Of a DNA stretch of 64,000 nt, positions 7,872 to 17,787 are shown in pieces. How positions within the stretch are numbered: position 1 is the stretch's first letter; each line of letters opens with the position of its first letter. Under the pieces are notes generated by a model. The model did not search any database. It was not told where the DNA came from and saw nothing but the letters and a program-made list of their open reading frames with translations. This DNA is from an uncultured Pseudomonadales bacterium (GTDB taxonomy: Bacteria > Pseudomonadota > Gammaproteobacteria > Pseudomonadales > Cellvibrionaceae): the NCBI GenBank assembly GCA_947487765.1, contig CANKXO010000004.1:124001-188000 (forward strand), read 5' to 3'. A program made the position numbers and the translations under genes.

Positions 7872-9185
7872 ATGACGAAGAAACGACGTGAAAGAGGTAT
7901 TTGTGAGTTGTATCAGGAAGATCCTGAGAAAGCGGACTACGAGATTTTTGGGCGAGTCGCTAATCCTGATCGACGTGGCTTTCTTAAAAAAGCCGGGCTT
8001 GCAACAATGGGTGCAGCCATTGGCGCGAGTATTCCCTTACATCAAAATATGCCTTCCGGTTTGATTCCATCTGCACTTGCAGACAGCTTGGAAAATTTTG
8101 AAATCAAAGGTAAAGACGGTCTGACAGTATTGAATGATCGCCCCGTGAATGCTGAGACACCACCACATTTATTGAACGATGATGTGACACCAAATTCACG
8201 TCATTTTGTTCGTAACAATGGCACAGTGCCAGAGATGGCGCACAAGATGGATGCTTCAGGTTGGACGTTAACAGTTGATGGTGAGGTCAACAAACCCCTG
8301 ACACTGACATTGGATGATTTGCGTAAAAACTTTGAAGTCGTCAAACTTAAATTACAAATAGAATGCGGTGGTAATGGGCGCGCTGCTTTCAATCCGCCCG
8401 CTAAAGGCAATCAGTGGACACTTGGCGCAATAGGAAATGCGGAGTGGACAGGTATACGTTACAAAGATCTTTTGGAAGCCGCTGGGCTTAAATCTAATGC
8501 TGTTTATACTGCGCATTACAGTATGGATGGTCACCTTTCTGGTAACCCAGATAAATTACCTATTTCACGGGGCGTACCTGTTTCAAAAGCACTTGAGCCT
8601 CACTCGATCATCGCTTTTGAAATGAATGGCGAGCCAATTCCGACAATGCATGGCTTCCCTGTGCGGACTATTTGCCCCGGCTGGCCGGGTTCGACATCAC
8701 AGAAATGGTTACGCCGTATTCAGATTCGAGATCAAATACACGACGGTCCCAAAATGACTGGCACATCGTACCGAGTCCCTGGATACAACGTAGCACCGGG
8801 AACAAAAGTGCCCAAAAAAGATTTTCAGATTATTGAATCAATGCCGGTTAAGTCGCTCATTACATCTCATCAAACCGGCATATCTATTTCCAGTGATCGT
8901 ATGGAAGTTGCGGGTCATGCCTGGGCGGGTGACAACAGCGTAAAAGATGTCCATGTCAGTATGGATTTCGGTGCAACCTGGGTAAAAGCCAGCTTGTCAT
9001 CTGCGCCTAATCGTTATTCATGGCAGCGCTGGCGTGCCAAATTAAGATTCCCTGCGAAGGGATACTATGAGGTTTGGGCGCGAGCCACGGATAGTGAGGG
9101 TGTGATGCAACCTTTCTCCATTAATTGGAATCCGAAAGGCTATCTAAATAACTCGATGCATCGTATCGCTGTGACTGTAGTTTAA
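7872..9185 (+). CDS. Tat-exported molybdopterin sulfite dehydrogenase-like enzyme (SoxC/SorA family)
   Basis: Protein of 437 residues with a twin-arginine signal (DRRGFLKKAG near 33-42, then a hydrophobic stretch), so it folds in the cytoplasm and acts in the periplasm. The oxidoreductase molybdopterin-binding domain carries the probable molybdenum-ligand Cys in QIECGGNGR (about residue 165) and the VRTICPGWPG block. A C-terminal dimerisation domain follows. Family members oxidise sulfite or sulfane sulfur and pass electrons to cytochrome c, and a c-type cytochrome gene follows 79 bases later. A GAAGGGGAAG ribosome site precedes the ATG. Exact substrate is uncertain. Confidence 0.88.
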   Translation: MTKKRRERGICELYQEDPEKADYEIFGRVANPDRRGFLKKAGLATMGAAIGASIPLHQNMPSGLIPSALADSLENFEIKGKDGLTVLNDRPVNAETPPHLLNDDVTPNSRHFVRNNGTVPEMAHKMDASGWTLTVDGEVNKPLTLTLDDLRKNFEVVKLKLQIECGGNGRAAFNPPAKGNQWTLGAIGNAEWTGIRYKDLLEAAGLKSNAVYTAHYSMDGHLSGNPDKLPISRGVPVSKALEPHSIIAFEMNGEPIPTMHGFPVRTICPGWPGSTSQKWLRRIQIRDQIHDGPKMTGTSYRVPGYNVAPGTKVPKKDFQIIESMPVKSLITSHQTGISISSDRMEVAGHAWAGDNSVKDVHVSMDFGATWVKASLSSAPNRYSWQRWRAKLRFPAKGYYEVWARATDSEGVMQPFSINWNPKGYLNNSMHRIAVTVV

Positions 9186-9196
9186 CTTTCTTCCTT

Positions 9197-9243
9197 GCCA
9201 TGTTTTCTTATCTCTTTTATTAGAGAGGGGCGTGGCTTTTTTT
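9197..9243 (+). terminator. Terminator-like hairpin between dehydrogenase and cytochrome genes
   Basis: GCCATG (9197-9202) pairs with CGTGGC (9231-9236), with an inner CTCT/AGAG stem. A run of seven T follows at 9237-9243. It sits inside an apparent operon, so it may reduce rather than stop expression of the downstream cytochrome. Confidence 0.55.
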
Positions 9244-9264
9244 GGAAAACGTTGAGAGATAATA

Positions 9265-9951
9265 ATGATTCGATTTTTTGTATGCACCGTTTTTTTGTTC
9301 GGGGCTTCACTCGTTACGCAACAATCTATTGCAAACCCTATAAACCCTCAATTGCTTAATGCCGATGCGCAATCAGGTCAGCAGATTTTCCAGCAGTGTG
9401 TGGGCTGTCATACAAATAAACCTGACGAAGGTGTTCGTATTGGCCCTAATCTCTGGGGCGTTGTTGAACGTGAAATCGGTAAAGCTAAAGGCTTTAAATA
9501 TTCAGATGCCTTCAAAACACTTAAAGGGAAATGGAATTACGAAACGCTCACTGACTTTTTAAGTAACCCCTCTCAGTTTGTGCCGGGGACTCGTATGGTT
9601 ATTGCCGGTATTCAAAATGACAAGCAGCGTAGAGATCTAATTGCTTACCTTTACACACTTAATGATGATTCAGGTTTAGCGGTAAAGGGCGATTCAACAT
9701 CTACATCATCACAGGGAAGTGACCCCTTTGGGAACGATTGGCCTAAAGGAGAAGGGAGGGAAGTAACAGGCTACAGCTGTAGCGTCTGCCATTCCCTCGC
9801 TATTGTTAAGCAGCAGGGCTTGAGTTACGACAACTGGGATGAGTTGATCGAATGGATGGTTGATGAGCAGGGAATGGACCCTTTACCGGAAGATAAATTA
9901 AAGTCTGTGTTGGGTTACTTGAGCACGAACTTTAATGAAAACCGCAAATGA
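9265..9951 (+). CDS. Periplasmic two-haem cytochrome c
   Basis: Protein of 228 residues with a Sec signal peptide (about 1-23). Two CXXCH haem sites are present: CVGCH at residues 45-49 in a class I cytochrome domain (GPNLWGVV and the Met-containing GTRMVIAGI loop), and CSVCH near 172-176 in a short C-terminal domain. It follows the molybdoenzyme gene on the same strand and is the likely electron acceptor, as in SorAB or SoxCD-type pairs. The second domain is shorter than a full class I cytochrome. Confidence 0.88.
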   Translation: MIRFFVCTVFLFGASLVTQQSIANPINPQLLNADAQSGQQIFQQCVGCHTNKPDEGVRIGPNLWGVVEREIGKAKGFKYSDAFKTLKGKWNYETLTDFLSNPSQFVPGTRMVIAGIQNDKQRRDLIAYLYTLNDDSGLAVKGDSTSTSSQGSDPFGNDWPKGEGREVTGYSCSVCHSLAIVKQQGLSYDNWDELIEWMVDEQGMDPLPEDKLKSVLGYLSTNFNENRK

Positions 9952-9967
9952 TGATTCAGGAGTTCCG

Positions 9968-12115
9968 TTAAGCTTGAGCGAATTGCTCACTATGGCCAAT
10001 CCAGCGATCAATTAGCTGTTGGGCAACTTGAGGGTTTTCTCCTAATAAGCGTTTGGCCTGTTCGTGGATTTGGGGCATTAGACCCATGTCTCGCTGCAAG
10101 TCGGCGAGTTTAAAGGCGATATCACCCGTTTGGCGGGTGCCCAGTACTTCCCCGGGGCCACGGAGTTTAAGGTCGATTTCAGCAATGCGGAAACCATCAC
10201 TGGTTTCTCTCATGGCTTGAAGCCTTGCTTTACCATTCTGCGAGAGAGTATCTCCATAAAGTAAGACACAATGACTGGCAGTTGTGCCGCGACCTACACG
10301 ACCCCGTAACTGGTGCAGTTGAGCCAAACCCAGTCGCTCCGGGTTTTCGATGACCATCAGGCTGGCATTGGGCACATCAACACCGACTTCGATCACGGTC
10401 GTTGCGACTAATAGGTGAAGCTCTCCTGACTTGAAAGCCAACATTATGCTTTCTTTTTCTTTTGGCTTGAGGCGCCCATGAATTAAGCCAATATTTAGTT
10501 CTGTTAATTGTTCCTGTAGTGTTGCGGCGGTATCTTCAGCAGCTTCAGCGGATAAGGTCTCTGATTGCTCTATTAAGGTGCATACCCAATAAGCTTGCCG
10601 CCCCTCGGCACAAGCGTGGCGAATACGGTCAATGACATCGGGCCGGCGTTTCTGGCTGATGACCACGGTCTCAACAGGTTGGCGCCCTTTCGGTAACTCA
10701 TCGAGAATAGAGTAATCCAAGTCCGCATAGGCGCTCATGGCCAGTGTTCGCGGAATGGGGGTGGCGGTCATAATTAGCTGGTGGGGCGTTTGCTTGCCTC
10801 CCTTACCCTTATCCCTCAGCTGAAGACGTTGATGCACGCCAAAGCGATGCTGTTCATCGATGATGACAAGGGCAAGGTCGTGAAAAATAACCTCTTCCTG
10901 AAATAATGCGTGAGTACCCACCACCATTTGAGCGCTTCCATCAGCGATAGCGGCCAATTGCTCTCGTCTTTCGGCAACCTTTTGTTTTCCACTTAGCCAG
11001 TTCACTTGAATACCGAGGGGAGCTAGCCAATTGGTAAAGCTAGCCCGGTGTTGTTCAGCTAAAATATCAGTCGGAGCCATTAAGGCAACTTGTTTATTAC
11101 TTGTAATTGCTTGAAGTGCTGCGAGAGCCGCAACAATCGTCTTACCTGCACCAACATCTCCTTGGAGTAAGCGCATCATTGGTATTGCCTTCACAATGTC
11201 GTTACTGATTTCTTCACTGACTCGCTGCTGGGCACTTGTTAGCTCAAAAGGGAGCGAATGAACAAATTGATCAATGGTCGCACCTGAATCAGATAAACGA
11301 GGAGCGTGCTGCTCTAGTCGTTTATCACGCAAGCGTAACAAGCTGAGCTGGTATGCCGTCAATTCCTCAATAATTAGGTGTTCTTGATAAGGGTGCTCAC
11401 CCTCTAACAGTTGCTCAAGTGGAGCATCTTGGGGCGGAAAATGTAAGTAGTGCAATTGTTCAAGCAAAGGGGTATCAGTGGTGTGCGAAGCAGCCAAATG
11501 GCTTATAGTTAAATCCGGTAGCATCGCAGCTGAAGCGAGGCTAAATGCTTGCTCAATTAATGTCCGCAAGCGGGGCTGGCTCAAGCCATCAGTGGTGCTG
11601 TAAGCCGGTGTCAGTGTTTGCTCCAGTGCTGGTGGCGTTTGTTCGTTAAAGACTTGGTATTCTGGATGATAAATTTCTAAACCTGATGAGCCTGGTCGAG
11701 CTTCTCCGTAACAGCGTAGTCGGGCGCCGCCGCTAAGAGCCTGTTTTTGTGCGGCTGAAAAGTGATAAAAACGTAGAGTAATAGACCCAGTACCATCCTG
11801 AACCCGACAAACCAGGCTGCGACGTTTACCATAAACGACACTTGCGCTGCGTACCTCACCTTCAATAACGGTGGCCTGAAACGGTAGCAAGTTGCCTAAT
11901 GGCGTGATACGTGTGCGGTCAACATAACGATAGGGGAGATGAAACAGTAAATCCTGCAAGTTATACAAGCCAAGCTTTTCTAGTCGAATTGCTAATTGTT
12001 TGCCAACACCTTTGAGAACGGTAACGGGCTGTCTATGCAGTAAAGGGGGAGAATTGACTGTTCTAACCGGAGAATTCATGGGTGTTGTTGTGCCCAAGGA
12101 TGATATCGGCTTCAA
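9968..12115 (-). CDS. recG: ATP-dependent DNA helicase RecG
   Basis: Branch-migrating helicase acting on stalled forks and recombination intermediates. The 715 residues include the N-terminal wedge region (VTVLKGVGKQLAIRLEKLGL), an OB-type fold, Walker A in QGDVGAGKTIVA, the DEQH box in IIDEQHRFGVHQR, and the helicase C-terminal domain with TTVIEVGVDVPNA and QLRGRVGRG. About 20 extra residues precede the usual start, so the next Met (in TPMNSPV, 12079) is an alternative. It follows oxyR on the same strand, the order also known in Pseudomonas. Confidence 0.97.
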   Translation of the reverse strand: MKPISSLGTTTPMNSPVRTVNSPPLLHRQPVTVLKGVGKQLAIRLEKLGLYNLQDLLFHLPYRYVDRTRITPLGNLLPFQATVIEGEVRSASVVYGKRRSLVCRVQDGTGSITLRFYHFSAAQKQALSGGARLRCYGEARPGSSGLEIYHPEYQVFNEQTPPALEQTLTPAYSTTDGLSQPRLRTLIEQAFSLASAAMLPDLTISHLAASHTTDTPLLEQLHYLHFPPQDAPLEQLLEGEHPYQEHLIIEELTAYQLSLLRLRDKRLEQHAPRLSDSGATIDQFVHSLPFELTSAQQRVSEEISNDIVKAIPMMRLLQGDVGAGKTIVAALAALQAITSNKQVALMAPTDILAEQHRASFTNWLAPLGIQVNWLSGKQKVAERREQLAAIADGSAQMVVGTHALFQEEVIFHDLALVIIDEQHRFGVHQRLQLRDKGKGGKQTPHQLIMTATPIPRTLAMSAYADLDYSILDELPKGRQPVETVVISQKRRPDVIDRIRHACAEGRQAYWVCTLIEQSETLSAEAAEDTAATLQEQLTELNIGLIHGRLKPKEKESIMLAFKSGELHLLVATTVIEVGVDVPNASLMVIENPERLGLAQLHQLRGRVGRGTTASHCVLLYGDTLSQNGKARLQAMRETSDGFRIAEIDLKLRGPGEVLGTRQTGDIAFKLADLQRDMGLMPQIHEQAKRLLGENPQVAQQLIDRWIGHSEQFAQA

Positions 12116-12151
12116 ATAATACTGTATAAATTAACAGTTGTCACCTAGACG

Positions 12152-12177
12152 GCCAGTGAGATCTACTTTTCACTGGC
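12152..12177. terminator. Hairpin between oxyR and recG
   Basis: GCCAGTGA (12152-12159) and TCACTGGC (12170-12177) form a perfect 8-bp stem with a 10-base loop just after the oxyR stop. No T-run follows on the minus strand, so termination would be weak or factor-dependent. Confidence 0.45.
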
Positions 12178-12190
12178 AATAGGCTATAAA

Positions 12191-13099
12191 TTATACTTTT
12201 CGGCTTTTAATAATTGCTTCTCGCAGCACATCGATTGCTTTGTGTCGAGGGAAGCTGGCTCGCCAAGCAAGAGCAACCGTTCGAGTTGCCTGAGTGTCTG
12301 CCAATGGGCGAGTAATCAATGAATTTGATTCATAACGGCTGGTGGCAGCAGATTCAGGCAATATGGTAATTCCAATACCTGAGGCCACCATATGCCTCAG
12401 GGTTTCTAAAGAACTTCCTTCAGTGGCCGTGCGAATAGGGCTGGGGTCATCAGCAGACGCTGTTTGAATATTAGGACATGCTTCAAGAATTTGATCTCGG
12501 AAACAGTGGCCAGGGCCCAGTAGTAATACATTTTCGCCGGCTAAGTCACTTGAAGCGATGCTTTCTTTATTTGCTAATGGGTGTTTAGCGGGTAAAGAAA
12601 CAACAAAGGGCTCTTCATACAGCTTTTGTGTAACGACATCTGCTTCAGTAAAAGGTAAGGCTACAATAATGACGTCTAATTCACCCTTACGTAAGCGCTG
12701 GCGTAAGGTTGCTGTAAAACCCTCTTCAACATAAAGAGGCATTTTAGGCGCGAGTGCTTGGAGTTCAGGAATAAATTCAGGAAAAAGATAAGGGCCAATA
12801 GTGAATATGGCGCCCACTTTTAAAGGGCTACCAAGCTGATCTTTACCAATACTGGCAATATCCTTGATAGCCGATGCTTCTTCTAATACTTTTTGTGCCT
12901 GAGCGACAACCTGCTCACCCATGGGTGTCGGGCTGACGCGGGTTTTGGAACGTTCGAACAATGCGATATCGAGTTCGTCTTCCAGTTTCTTTACCGCAAC
13001 ACTTAAGGTGGGCTGAGAAACATGACAACGTTCAGCCGCGCGGCCGAAGTGTTGTTCTTGTGACAGGGTGACGATATAGCGTAGTTCCGTTAGAGTCAT
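12191..13099 (-). CDS. oxyR: Hydrogen peroxide sensor OxyR (LysR family)
   Basis: LysR-type activator of antioxidant genes. The helix-turn-helix lies in HFGRAAERCHVSQPTLSVAV. The redox pair is visible in GHCFRDQILEAC, two Cys nine residues apart as in E. coli OxyR Cys199 and Cys208. An upstream frame extends to 13177, but the Met at 13099 (TLTELRYIVTLSQ) is the family's normal start, giving 302 residues. recQ is divergent, so the 190-base gap 13100-13287 must hold both promoters; OxyR commonly represses its own gene. Confidence 0.95.
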   Translation of the reverse strand: MTLTELRYIVTLSQEQHFGRAAERCHVSQPTLSVAVKKLEDELDIALFERSKTRVSPTPMGEQVVAQAQKVLEEASAIKDIASIGKDQLGSPLKVGAIFTIGPYLFPEFIPELQALAPKMPLYVEEGFTATLRQRLRKGELDVIIVALPFTEADVVTQKLYEEPFVVSLPAKHPLANKESIASSDLAGENVLLLGPGHCFRDQILEACPNIQTASADDPSPIRTATEGSSLETLRHMVASGIGITILPESAATSRYESNSLITRPLADTQATRTVALAWRASFPRHKAIDVLREAIIKSRKV

Positions 13100-13287
13100 A
13101 ATTGATCCGTAGTGATCGATAATATTTTTCAATAGTAGAACAGATTCTTCAACTCTCAACAAGCGACCAGTTTTCAAAAGCTAGATGATGTCACAGACTG
13201 CAGAAAAAACGATATTAAACCTTTATCAACTTGCCTCCTCTAATGAGAACGTTAGAATACCTTGCCTCCTTTTTTAGACTTTCTTAT

Positions 13288-15438
13288 ATGACTTCAAGCC
13301 TTCAGGTTTTACAGACAGCATTTGGTTATGACCACTTCCGGGGTCAGCAACAGGTGATTATCGACGCTGTTGTGGCTGGTCAGGATGCTTTGGTCATTAT
13401 GCCAACGGGTGGCGGCAAATCATTGTGCTACCAAATCCCTTCGGTTATGCGTGAGGGGTGCGGTGTGGTTATTTCTCCTTTGATTGCCCTTATGCAAGAT
13501 CAAGTCGATGCGCTCGGGGAGTTGGGAATCAACGCACGTTTTTTGAACTCTACGCAATCATTTGAAGACGTTCGAATCATTGAACAAGAATTAAGACGAG
13601 GAGAGTTAGATCTTCTTTATATTGCGCCTGAACGCCTCACTCAGCAGCGAACCATCGAGTTGTTGCAACAATCGACGATTGCTCTCTTTGCCATTGATGA
13701 AGCCCATTGCGTCTCACAGTGGGGGCATGATTTTAGAGCAGATTATTTACAGTTGCGTTTGTTGGCGGACTATTTTCCCAATGTGCCACGTATTGCATTA
13801 ACAGCAACGGCTGATAAACGTACGCAACATGAAATCTGCGAGCGTTTAATGTTAGCTCATGCAGAAAAATATATTGCAGGTTTTGATCGACCGAATATTC
13901 ACTATCGAATAATGCTCAAAGACCAGCCCAAACAACAATTGCTGCGATTTTTAAAAAATGAACACAGCAAAAATTCGGGCATTGTTTATTGTTTATCGCG
14001 TAAAAAAACAGAAGCGATAGCAGAGTGGCTTAGTCAACAAGGATTTACTGCCTTGCCTTATCATGCGGGACTTTCCCACGACCTGCGCGCGCATCACCAA
14101 CAGCGTTTTTTACGCGAGGACAATATTATTATTGTGGCAACTATTGCATTTGGAATGGGTATTGATAAACCGGATGTAAGATTTGTTGCCCATTTAGACC
14201 TTCCAAAAAGTATTGAAGCGTATTATCAGGAAACAGGTCGAGCCGGGCGCGATGGCGAGCCTGCTGATGCATGGATGGTGTATGGCTTAGAAGATGTCAT
14301 CAAACTGCGGGAGATGATGAGTCAATCGGAAGTCACGGAAGGTAATGCAGAGCACAAGCGCGTCGAACATCAGAAGCTTGAAGCAATGCTAGGCTTGTGT
14401 GAAATTACAAGCTGTCGTCGTCATGCCTTGCTGCATTATTTCAATGACGAGTCAGAAGAACAGTGCGGTAATTGTGATACCTGCTTGCAGCCCGTCGAAA
14501 CATGGGATGGAACGGAGGCTGCACAAAAAGCTATTAGCTGTGCTTATCGAACTGAACAACGTTTCGGCGTAAGCCACCTAGTTGATGTTTTACGTGGTGC
14601 TGAGACAGAAAAAATTCATCAATTTAACCATCACCAATTAAGTGTTTATGGGGTTGGAAAAAATCTAGATAAACAGCAATGGCGTTCAGTCTATCGCCAA
14701 TTAATTGCGCGTGGATTTTTACAGATTGATTTTAGCCAGTTTAATTCTGTGAAACTAGCGGAAGCGTGCCGTCCTCTTCTTCAAGGTAAAACAACGATTG
14801 CTTTACGTAAAGATGCTATCGATAAGACACCTTTGCGACAAAAATATAATACAGGCAAGCAGCAACAAGGCGCGCTATGGGATGCCTTACGACTATGTCG
14901 GGCTGAATTAGCAAAAGAATACAATGTTCCTCCCTATGTCATTTTTCACGATAGTACATTAATGGAAATGATGGAGCTACAACCATCAACAGAAGGGCAG
15001 TTTGCTCAATTGAGTGGCGTGGGTGCAACTAAACAAAAAAAATACGCTAAAACATTTTTGAATGTCATTGCTAAGCACGCCCAACAAAAAGTCTCAGGTT
15101 TATCCGATACTGTGATGGCTACTTTCACCTATTTAGAAAAAGGTGTGGAGGTCGAAAGTGTTGCTGAAGAACGACAGCTATCGGTTAGTACAATCTACCA
15201 ACATGCCAGCCAGTTAATTAAAGCGGGTAAAATCTCGCTTGAAGATATTATTACCCTGAATAAGAATGATATTGCCATTATTGAAGATTGCTTTATTGAC
15301 CATGATTTAACCGATACCAGTGGTAAGCTAAGGCCTGTATATGAATCACTGGGTGAAGAATACAGTTATGATATTCTACGTTGTGTTTATATGAATTTTT
15401 TGTATCACTTATCTCTATCTGAAACCCATTCTCATTAG
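13288..15438 (+). CDS. recQ: ATP-dependent DNA helicase RecQ
   Basis: 3'-5' helicase of the RecF pathway, about 716 residues from the Met at 13288; a longer frame from 13231 adds 19 unlikely residues. Walker A is MPTGGGKSLCYQ, the DEAH-type box is AIDEAHCVSQWGHDFR, and motif VI is YQETGRAGRDG. The zinc site is formed by Cys residues in GLCEITSCRRHALL and QCGNCDTC. RQC winged-helix and HRDC domains follow (HRDC near ELQPSTEGQFAQLSGVG). It is complete and slightly longer than E. coli RecQ. The SDR gene follows 10 bases after the stop. Confidence 0.97.
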   Translation: MTSSLQVLQTAFGYDHFRGQQQVIIDAVVAGQDALVIMPTGGGKSLCYQIPSVMREGCGVVISPLIALMQDQVDALGELGINARFLNSTQSFEDVRIIEQELRRGELDLLYIAPERLTQQRTIELLQQSTIALFAIDEAHCVSQWGHDFRADYLQLRLLADYFPNVPRIALTATADKRTQHEICERLMLAHAEKYIAGFDRPNIHYRIMLKDQPKQQLLRFLKNEHSKNSGIVYCLSRKKTEAIAEWLSQQGFTALPYHAGLSHDLRAHHQQRFLREDNIIIVATIAFGMGIDKPDVRFVAHLDLPKSIEAYYQETGRAGRDGEPADAWMVYGLEDVIKLREMMSQSEVTEGNAEHKRVEHQKLEAMLGLCEITSCRRHALLHYFNDESEEQCGNCDTCLQPVETWDGTEAAQKAISCAYRTEQRFGVSHLVDVLRGAETEKIHQFNHHQLSVYGVGKNLDKQQWRSVYRQLIARGFLQIDFSQFNSVKLAEACRPLLQGKTTIALRKDAIDKTPLRQKYNTGKQQQGALWDALRLCRAELAKEYNVPPYVIFHDSTLMEMMELQPSTEGQFAQLSGVGATKQKKYAKTFLNVIAKHAQQKVSGLSDTVMATFTYLEKGVEVESVAEERQLSVSTIYQHASQLIKAGKISLEDIITLNKNDIAIIEDCFIDHDLTDTSGKLRPVYESLGEEYSYDILRCVYMNFLYHLSLSETHSH

Positions 15439-15448
15439 AAAGTAGATT

Positions 15449-16315
15449 ATGCCAAAAGAAAAATTATTACTGTTAGGTTTTGGCGATATCGCAAAACGTT
15501 TAACCAAACAATTACATAATGAATACACCATAACCGGTGTGCGTAGGCGTGCTGAAGATTCGAATATTGCTAACATCGTTCAAGCAGATTGTCGTGATAG
15601 CAAAGCAATGAGTGCTTTGCTTGCAGAAGGTTTCGACGTGATCACCTTAACGATGACACCGGGTGAAATGGGTGATGACGCTTATCGTCGAGCTTATGTC
15701 GAAACAGTGCAAACGTTATTGAATGTTTTGGATCAGCAAGCTTATAAACCACGTTTGATCTTATTTGTTTCCAGTTCCAGTGTTTATGGACAAAAAAATG
15801 CAGAATGGATTGATGAATTATCGATAACAGAGCCGTCAGGTTATGGTGGTAAGCGTTTGCTGGAAGCAGAACGCTTATTGGTCAACAGCCAGTATCCAAG
15901 TTGTTTAGTACGTTTTTCAGGAATATATGGGCCGGGTCGGCAGCGATTGATAGAACAAGTTGTACAGGGTTGTGGCACAAATAAAGAACCCATAATTTAC
16001 AGCAATCGCATTCACGCTGATGATTGTGCTGGTGTGCTGGCCCATTTAATCCAGAAGCAAAGAAATGAAAAAATAGAAGCGCTATATCTGGCATCTGATT
16101 GCGAGCCTTCGCCTTTATCTGAAGTTAAAGACTGGCTGGCAAAAGCCTTAGATTTACCAGAAGGCCATCTGCAACAGCCATCAAAAGAGAGTCGATCGCG
16201 CAGCAGTAAGCGCTGCAATAATCAGAGATTGTTAGAGAGTGGATATACATTTAAATATCCAACGTTTAGAGAAGGCTATACCGCGGTATTACAAAATTTT
16301 AAACCGAATATATAA
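15449..16315 (+). CDS. NAD(P)-binding SDR/epimerase-family protein, YeeZ-like
   Basis: Protein of 288 residues with an N-terminal Rossmann fold (LLLLGFGDIAKRL replacing the usual GXXGXXG). It has the extended-SDR pattern SSSSVYGQ, and YGGKRLLEAE carries the Tyr-X-X-X-Lys pair. FSGIYGPGR is also present. YeeZ-type proteins are atypical epimerases of unclear substrate. It lies 10 bases after recQ and is probably co-transcribed, with no functional link implied. Confidence 0.82.
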   Translation: MPKEKLLLLGFGDIAKRLTKQLHNEYTITGVRRRAEDSNIANIVQADCRDSKAMSALLAEGFDVITLTMTPGEMGDDAYRRAYVETVQTLLNVLDQQAYKPRLILFVSSSSVYGQKNAEWIDELSITEPSGYGGKRLLEAERLLVNSQYPSCLVRFSGIYGPGRQRLIEQVVQGCGTNKEPIIYSNRIHADDCAGVLAHLIQKQRNEKIEALYLASDCEPSPLSEVKDWLAKALDLPEGHLQQPSKESRSRSSKRCNNQRLLESGYTFKYPTFREGYTAVLQNFKPNI

Positions 16316-16370
16316 ATGTTTAGAAGCGGTGCACTTAAGTAGTGTATAAGTGAGGTAGATATAATAGGCT

Positions 16371-17525
16371 CTAACTAATCCAGCGCTTGTCGATATCTGA
16401 AAACCGATGACATCCAAGTTGTTGCAAGCTGCGAGTGATTTCATCTCGGAAAATATTGATAACTTGTTGAGCACCTGCGTTACCCATAGCACCCATACCC
16501 CAAAAAAATGATCGCCCAGAGAATGACATCTGCGCGCCTAAGGCTTTGGCTCGGATGACATCAAGGCCAGTCCTTACACCGGAGTCAATCATGACGGTTA
16601 GTTTTTGATGGACGTGATCGGGCAATTCTTTGAGTGACTGTATGGATGAGGGCGCTGCATCGAGCTGGCGACCGCCATGATTGGAAACAATAATGCCATC
16701 AACACCGAGTTTGATGGCGGCCAGAGCATTGTCAATGTTCTGGATCCCTTTGAGTATGAGGGGGCCATCCCATAGTCGTCTGATTTGGGCTACTCGCTCT
16801 TGAGTGACGCCAGTCACCATAAAATTAGAAATGAATTCGCCAAGGTCCATATCAGTATCCGTGTTATAACGTACAACATTAACGAATTCCGGTGAGCCAT
16901 GGGGCAATGTTGCGAGAGTCCATTGTGGGTGAGTGATCGCCTCCCAAATAATATTGGGTGTTATCTTAAAGGGCAGCTGTAAGCCATTTTTCAATTCACG
17001 ATTGCGTTTTGCTCCGACAGGAATATCCAAGGTGACCACTAATGCATTAAAGCCGACGTGCTTGGCGCGATGAATTAAATCTTTCATCACAGCATCTTCC
17101 CTAGGCGTATAAAGCTGAAACCAACAAACATCCGGTGCTAACTGGGCAATATCCTCCATTGGGGTAGTGCTGAACGTGCTTAGTACATAGGGCGTGTTTG
17201 CTTGTTGTGAGGCGCGCGCAAGCGCTAACTCAGAGCCTGGCCACATCATATTTCCTAAGCCAACAGGCGGCACACCAAAGGGTAAATCATATGTCTTGCC
17301 AAATATATTAATAGATGTATCAATGTCACTAACATCGGTTAGGTATGATGGTGTTAGATGAATATTGTGAAAGGCTTCCCTGTTACGGTGCTTTCCTCTT
17401 TCTTCGTCAATACCGCCATCAATATAATCATAAGCAAAGCTCGGAATGCGTTGTTTGGCCCGCCTTTTTAAATCACTGATGCTAGGATATTTTTTGTTAT
17501 AGTCGAATGTACTGGCTTTTCTCAT
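16371..17525 (-). CDS. FMN-dependent alpha-hydroxy acid dehydrogenase (lactate/mandelate dehydrogenase type)
   Basis: Protein of 384 residues covering the whole FMN barrel. Conserved blocks are FAYDYIDGG near the start, WFQLYTPRE, VVTLDIPVGAKRNRE, LILKGI with the catalytic-face Lys, and VSNHGGRQLD with the active-site His and Arg. DSGVRTGLDVIRAKALGA binds the phosphate. The family oxidises L-2-hydroxy acids such as lactate or mandelate and often couples to the quinone pool. Substrate cannot be fixed from sequence. It is a single gene, divergent from the large BNR-KAP gene. Confidence 0.9.
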   Translation of the reverse strand: MRKASTFDYNKKYPSISDLKRRAKQRIPSFAYDYIDGGIDEERGKHRNREAFHNIHLTPSYLTDVSDIDTSINIFGKTYDLPFGVPPVGLGNMMWPGSELALARASQQANTPYVLSTFSTTPMEDIAQLAPDVCWFQLYTPREDAVMKDLIHRAKHVGFNALVVTLDIPVGAKRNRELKNGLQLPFKITPNIIWEAITHPQWTLATLPHGSPEFVNVVRYNTDTDMDLGEFISNFMVTGVTQERVAQIRRLWDGPLILKGIQNIDNALAAIKLGVDGIIVSNHGGRQLDAAPSSIQSLKELPDHVHQKLTVMIDSGVRTGLDVIRAKALGAQMSFSGRSFFWGMGAMGNAGAQQVINIFRDEITRSLQQLGCHRFSDIDKRWIS

Positions 17526-17787
17526 GATAAGAACTGCGATGATTAAAATGGAAAGAGAAGCATAATAACGTAATTGCTGCTAATTCACAGCGAAATGAAA
17601 GCATTGTTTTTCATCATGTAAATATTAATTTAGGTAAAAAAATATAGGTAAAAGCTTGGTAGGAATATAGTAGTGCGGTCTTGGTGTGTATGCGTGTATG
17701 ACTACTTATAGTGATACACTTACTCAGTAATATGGCTAAAATATTCGAATTAATAATAAATAGCTGTTCAATCATGGAGAGGCGATA

